A DNA stretch of 7,443 bases from Deltaproteobacteria bacterium (GTDB lineage Bacteria > Desulfobacterota > Binatia > UBA9968), in contig JAJONK010000110.1 of the NCBI GenBank assembly GCA_021323355.1, positions 1 to 7,443 on the forward strand. The letters run 5' to 3'. The position numbers were made by a program, and so were the translations under genes. The stretch's first letter is position 1, and every line of letters starts with the position of its first letter. Positions 5,935-7,443 of this stretch are shown one piece after another. Under the pieces are notes generated by a model. That model searched no databases. It saw only the letters and a list, made by a program, of their open reading frames with translations, and was not told the origin of the DNA.

Positions 5935-6204
5935 ATGCCGCAAGTGGTCATGTATACAACCAGCTGGTGTCCGTATTGTCGGGCAGCGAAGTCGTTGTTT
6001 GCCGCAAAGAAGGTCGATTTCACCGAAATAGAGGTCTCCGAAGAACCAAAGCTCAGACTCGATATGGAGCGGTTATCAGGCCGGAGAACTGTCCCTCAAA
6101 TATTTATCAACGGTAAACCAATCGGCGGATACGACGATGTGCTGAGTTTGGAGACCTCTGGTGAATTGGATAAACTGTTGAACGAAACGCAAGGCACTTC
6201 GTGA
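5935..6204 (+). CDS. grxC: Glutaredoxin, dithiol (Grx3/GrxC type)
   Basis: The protein is an 89-aa glutathione-dependent thiol-disulfide oxidoreductase, cytosolic, with no signal peptide. The active site is Cys12-Pro-Tyr-Cys15 (SWCPYCRAAK), the classical dithiol form. The glutathione-binding features are present: Thr52-Val53-cis-Pro54 (RRTVPQIFINGKPIGGYDD) with the GGYDD motif at 64-68. VVMYTTSWCPYC at the very N-terminus supports the ATG at 5935. Length and motifs match bacterial Grx3 rather than the longer monothiol CGFS proteins. It supplies reducing power to disulfide-forming enzymes or reverses glutathionylation, and so implies a glutathione-using cell. No substrate gene is adjacent. It diverges from coaE. 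Its stop lies only 14 bp from the remnant region on the opposite strand, which may mark where older sequence was joined. Confidence 0.94.
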   Translation: MPQVVMYTTSWCPYCRAAKSLFAAKKVDFTEIEVSEEPKLRLDMERLSGRRTVPQIFINGKPIGGYDDVLSLETSGELDKLLNETQGTS

Positions 6205-6218
6205 TCGACGGGGTGAGC

Positions 6219-6338
6219 CTACCGCCCGTTGCTTGCCTGCAGCGGTGTGTTGTGTCCCGCCTCGCGCAAAACGATTCCGAGATAACCGTTACAGCGCGGG
6301 CACGGACGGGTTAAATACTTTGCCATAGCTAAGACCAT
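6219..6338 (-). pseudogene. Possible truncated small zinc-ribbon protein (CPRC remnant)
   Basis: An ATG at 6338-6336 (second ATG at 6326-6324) opens 39 codons: the protein contains AKYLTRPCPRCNGYLGIV and ends HNTPLQASNGR-stop. The CPRC knuckle inside a Tyr/Leu-rich strand and the NTPLQA-NG stretch remind me of small two-knuckle zinc-ribbon proteins whose second CxxC follows soon after that NG. Here the frame stops at once, and none of the three frames between the stop and the glutaredoxin gene supplies a second CxxC pair. I therefore call it a 3'-truncated remnant. It overlaps the tail of the neighbouring pseudogene in another frame. It could equally be chance coding sequence or a real micro-protein. 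Confidence 0.35.
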
Positions 6339-7318
6339 CTCTTTTAGCGGGCATTCTTCGTCTCCGCCACTTACGGTGAAGATACAAATTCGGGTCGATG
6401 CCAGTTGCATACAAGGCGTTGCCCCAGCTTCCAAAATACGCTTCGGCAACACTCACAAGCGCAGGGTTATCACGTCGTGCTGCTGGGTAGCCGAGCGGTT
6501 TTCCCAATCGGCGCCTTTGACGAATGCCGGCAATTATCTTTGTGGTGCTCCATCCGGCCCCGAATCTTCGGTCGGTCTTCAACGCAGCTTTCGCTTTCCC
6601 TGGGCTACCGAAGTAATAAGCCGCATGTAATTTCAGTTTCTTTGGAAGATCATCCTCCGAATACTGCTCCAAAGCATCACGCAGAGCCCGTGAAACTCCG
6701 CGACGCGCATGATGCGGGTTGTCAGGAACTTCGAGACCGTCGGCAATTAGTGCGTTTGGCCAAGACCCAAATATGCGTAGAGCTGCCGAGAACAGTGCAG
6801 CGTAGTGTTTGAGGACGTATTTCGGATAAAGAGGTACGCCTTTTTACCGTAAGAACGTATCTTGGCGACAACTCTTTCGACCTCCAAATATGTTCCTTGC
6901 CGCATCCGTTCTGGTGTAAATCCCAGTACACAAGAGAGCCGCATCCCAATCGCCACCGTTCAGCCAAATCCCTTCTAAATAAAGGTTATAATAGTGCTTT
7001 TGCAGAAATCCTGCATAGACGTTCCCGTAGTGCTTATAGACGGCCTTCATCGCAGCGATCCATTCCCGCCTGCTGTGCGCACGGTAGTCGACTCGGGAAC
7101 TATGATTTACACGGAAGGTTTTGGCGCAGAGTTGGTCCGGGCTGAGCGCTTACTCCTCGATGTAGGTTTCATGGCCAGTCCCATGCGTTGGTTGAAAGGC
7201 GTCGGCCACTGATTACGCGTAGATGTTTGCCGGAGATGTGGCAGCGAACGAAATCAATGCCTTCACCGCTTCCGGATTTGGGATGGCGCGGTTTAGCACG
7301 AGGACCACTGTTGCCCAT
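6289..7318 (-). pseudogene. Decayed gene: Ros/MucR-like zinc finger plus homing-endonuclease-associated repeats
   Basis: The minus strand reads as one protein of about 342 residues if four lesions are undone. From ATG 7318-7316 the frame gives RAKPRHPKSGSGEGIDF, then VRCHISGKHLRVISGRRLST. One extra base near 7186-7190 shifts it to HGTGHETYIEE. A TAA at 7152-7150 stands where a Tyr codon would fit, followed by ALSPDQLCAKTFRVNHSS. One extra base near 6918-6920 shifts it to TPERMRQGTYLEVERVV, and one missing base in the T-run at 6841-6845 returns it to GVPLYPKYVLKHYAALFSA and onward to the TAA ending at 6289. The N-terminus recalls the Ros/MucR finger (C-x2-C ... HL ... H), but the second Cys is Ser29 and the first His is Arg40. 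The rest is four repeats like those of the homing-endonuclease-associated repeat family. Function, if it ever had one here, was probably DNA binding. The multiple lesions argue for decay over sequencing error. Confidence 0.78.
6367..6960 (-). repeat. Four protein-level W-x3-AL repeats inside the pseudogene
   Basis: After frame correction the repeat cores are GDWDAALLCTGI (Trp codon at 6948-6946), FGSWPNALIADGLE (Trp at 6762-6760), FGSPGKAKAALKTD (Pro in place of Trp, 6603-6601) and FGSWGNALYATGIDP (Trp at 6426-6424). The spacings are 62, 53 and 59 residues. Each core is preceded by a short helix ending in a Tyr/Leu-Phe region and, in units 2 and 4, by a G-x-P-L turn. This period and the GSW-x2-AL-xxxGI core match the repeat family found beside homing-endonuclease and HNH domains. 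No nuclease domain is visible here. Confidence 0.65.
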
Positions 7319-7443
7319 AGAAGGTTTCGTTTGCTTTTGTGGCGCAGCTGTATACGCCTAGAAAGCCTGCGAGTCAAAGACTGCTAAGTTAAACGTGCGG
7401 TGTACGGGACCCGGCGGGTGAATCTAAGCTACAAAAGGCGACC
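7319..7443. other. No gene recognised at the right edge
   Basis: The pseudogene frame stays open upstream of its ATG only to a TAG at 7360-7358. It reads AYTAAPQKQTKPS in that stretch, which may be an eroded N-terminal extension. Beyond it neither strand shows a convincing coding frame, RNA gene or terminator. Confidence 0.4.

Noticed and set aside
5889..6116. Alternative 75-codon frame over the glutaredoxin gene
   Set aside because: It lacks a ribosome-binding site, and the overlapping frame from 5935 contains the complete CPYC glutaredoxin motifs.
6376..7212. Several plus-strand open frames across the right-hand region
   Set aside because: Their products are low in recognisable motifs and lie opposite family-like minus-strand coding sequence. 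They are best explained as shadows of the pseudogene.
6205..7443. Possible insertion sequence or intact homing endonuclease
   Set aside because: No terminal inverted repeats, target duplications, transposase motifs, or HNH or LAGLIDADG catalytic residues were found. Only the associated repeats are present.
1..7443. CRISPR array, tRNA, rRNA, riboswitch or defence island
   Set aside because: No regularly spaced direct repeats, no cloverleaf or CCA-ended tRNA pattern and no riboswitch-like conserved leader was seen. The intact genes are all metabolic or translation housekeeping.

Overview
This window looks like a piece of bacterial chromosome of moderate GC content. It carries a compact run of housekeeping genes, followed by a decayed region at the right end. 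The lineage cannot be read with certainty. The short-gap gene layout, a bacterial EF-P with an asparagine at the loop tip, a C-x-H-x21-C-x2-H Rieske subtype and the remains of a MucR-like/homing-endonuclease-repeat gene all fit an uncultivated soil or subsurface Gram-negative lineage (Desulfobacterota/Binatota, NC10, Rokubacteria or Acidobacteria-like). That placement is an inference from recalled family resemblance, not a search result.

Layout. Positions 1-166 (minus) hold the N-terminal part of a HAD-superfamily hydrolase that runs off the left edge. It diverges from a plus-strand series: nicotinamidase (237-830), a CysQ/inositol-monophosphatase-type phosphatase (924-1727), a small four-cysteine protein (1746-2069), two adjacent Rieske [2Fe-2S] proteins, the first membrane-anchored (2088-2567, 2576-2953), a HIT-family nucleotide hydrolase (2983-3327), glutamate dehydrogenase (3378-4637) and elongation factor P (4716-5276). 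Dephospho-CoA kinase (5269-5865, minus) converges on efp with an 8-bp overlap and diverges from a glutaredoxin (5935-6204, plus).

From 6205 to the right edge I see no intact gene. The minus strand holds a short CxxC zinc-ribbon remnant (6219-6338). Next to it is a clearly broken gene (6289-7318) whose reading frame can be rebuilt by correcting three single-base indels and one nonsense codon. The rebuilt protein has a Ros/MucR-like zinc finger, itself missing two ligands, followed by four W-x3-AL repeats about 53-62 residues apart. These repeats resemble the repeats associated with homing endonucleases.

The functional theme of the intact block is cofactor and redox housekeeping: NAD salvage (PncA), CoA synthesis (CoaE), phosphonucleotide removal (CysQ-like and HIT), glutamate/2-oxoglutarate exchange (GDH), thiol and iron-sulfur redox proteins (glutaredoxin, Rieske pair) and translation (EF-P). 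I found no CRISPR array, tRNA, rRNA or intact mobile element, and no convincing new multi-gene system. The points most worth a second look are the EF-P tip, the twin Rieske arrangement and the reconstructed pseudogene.
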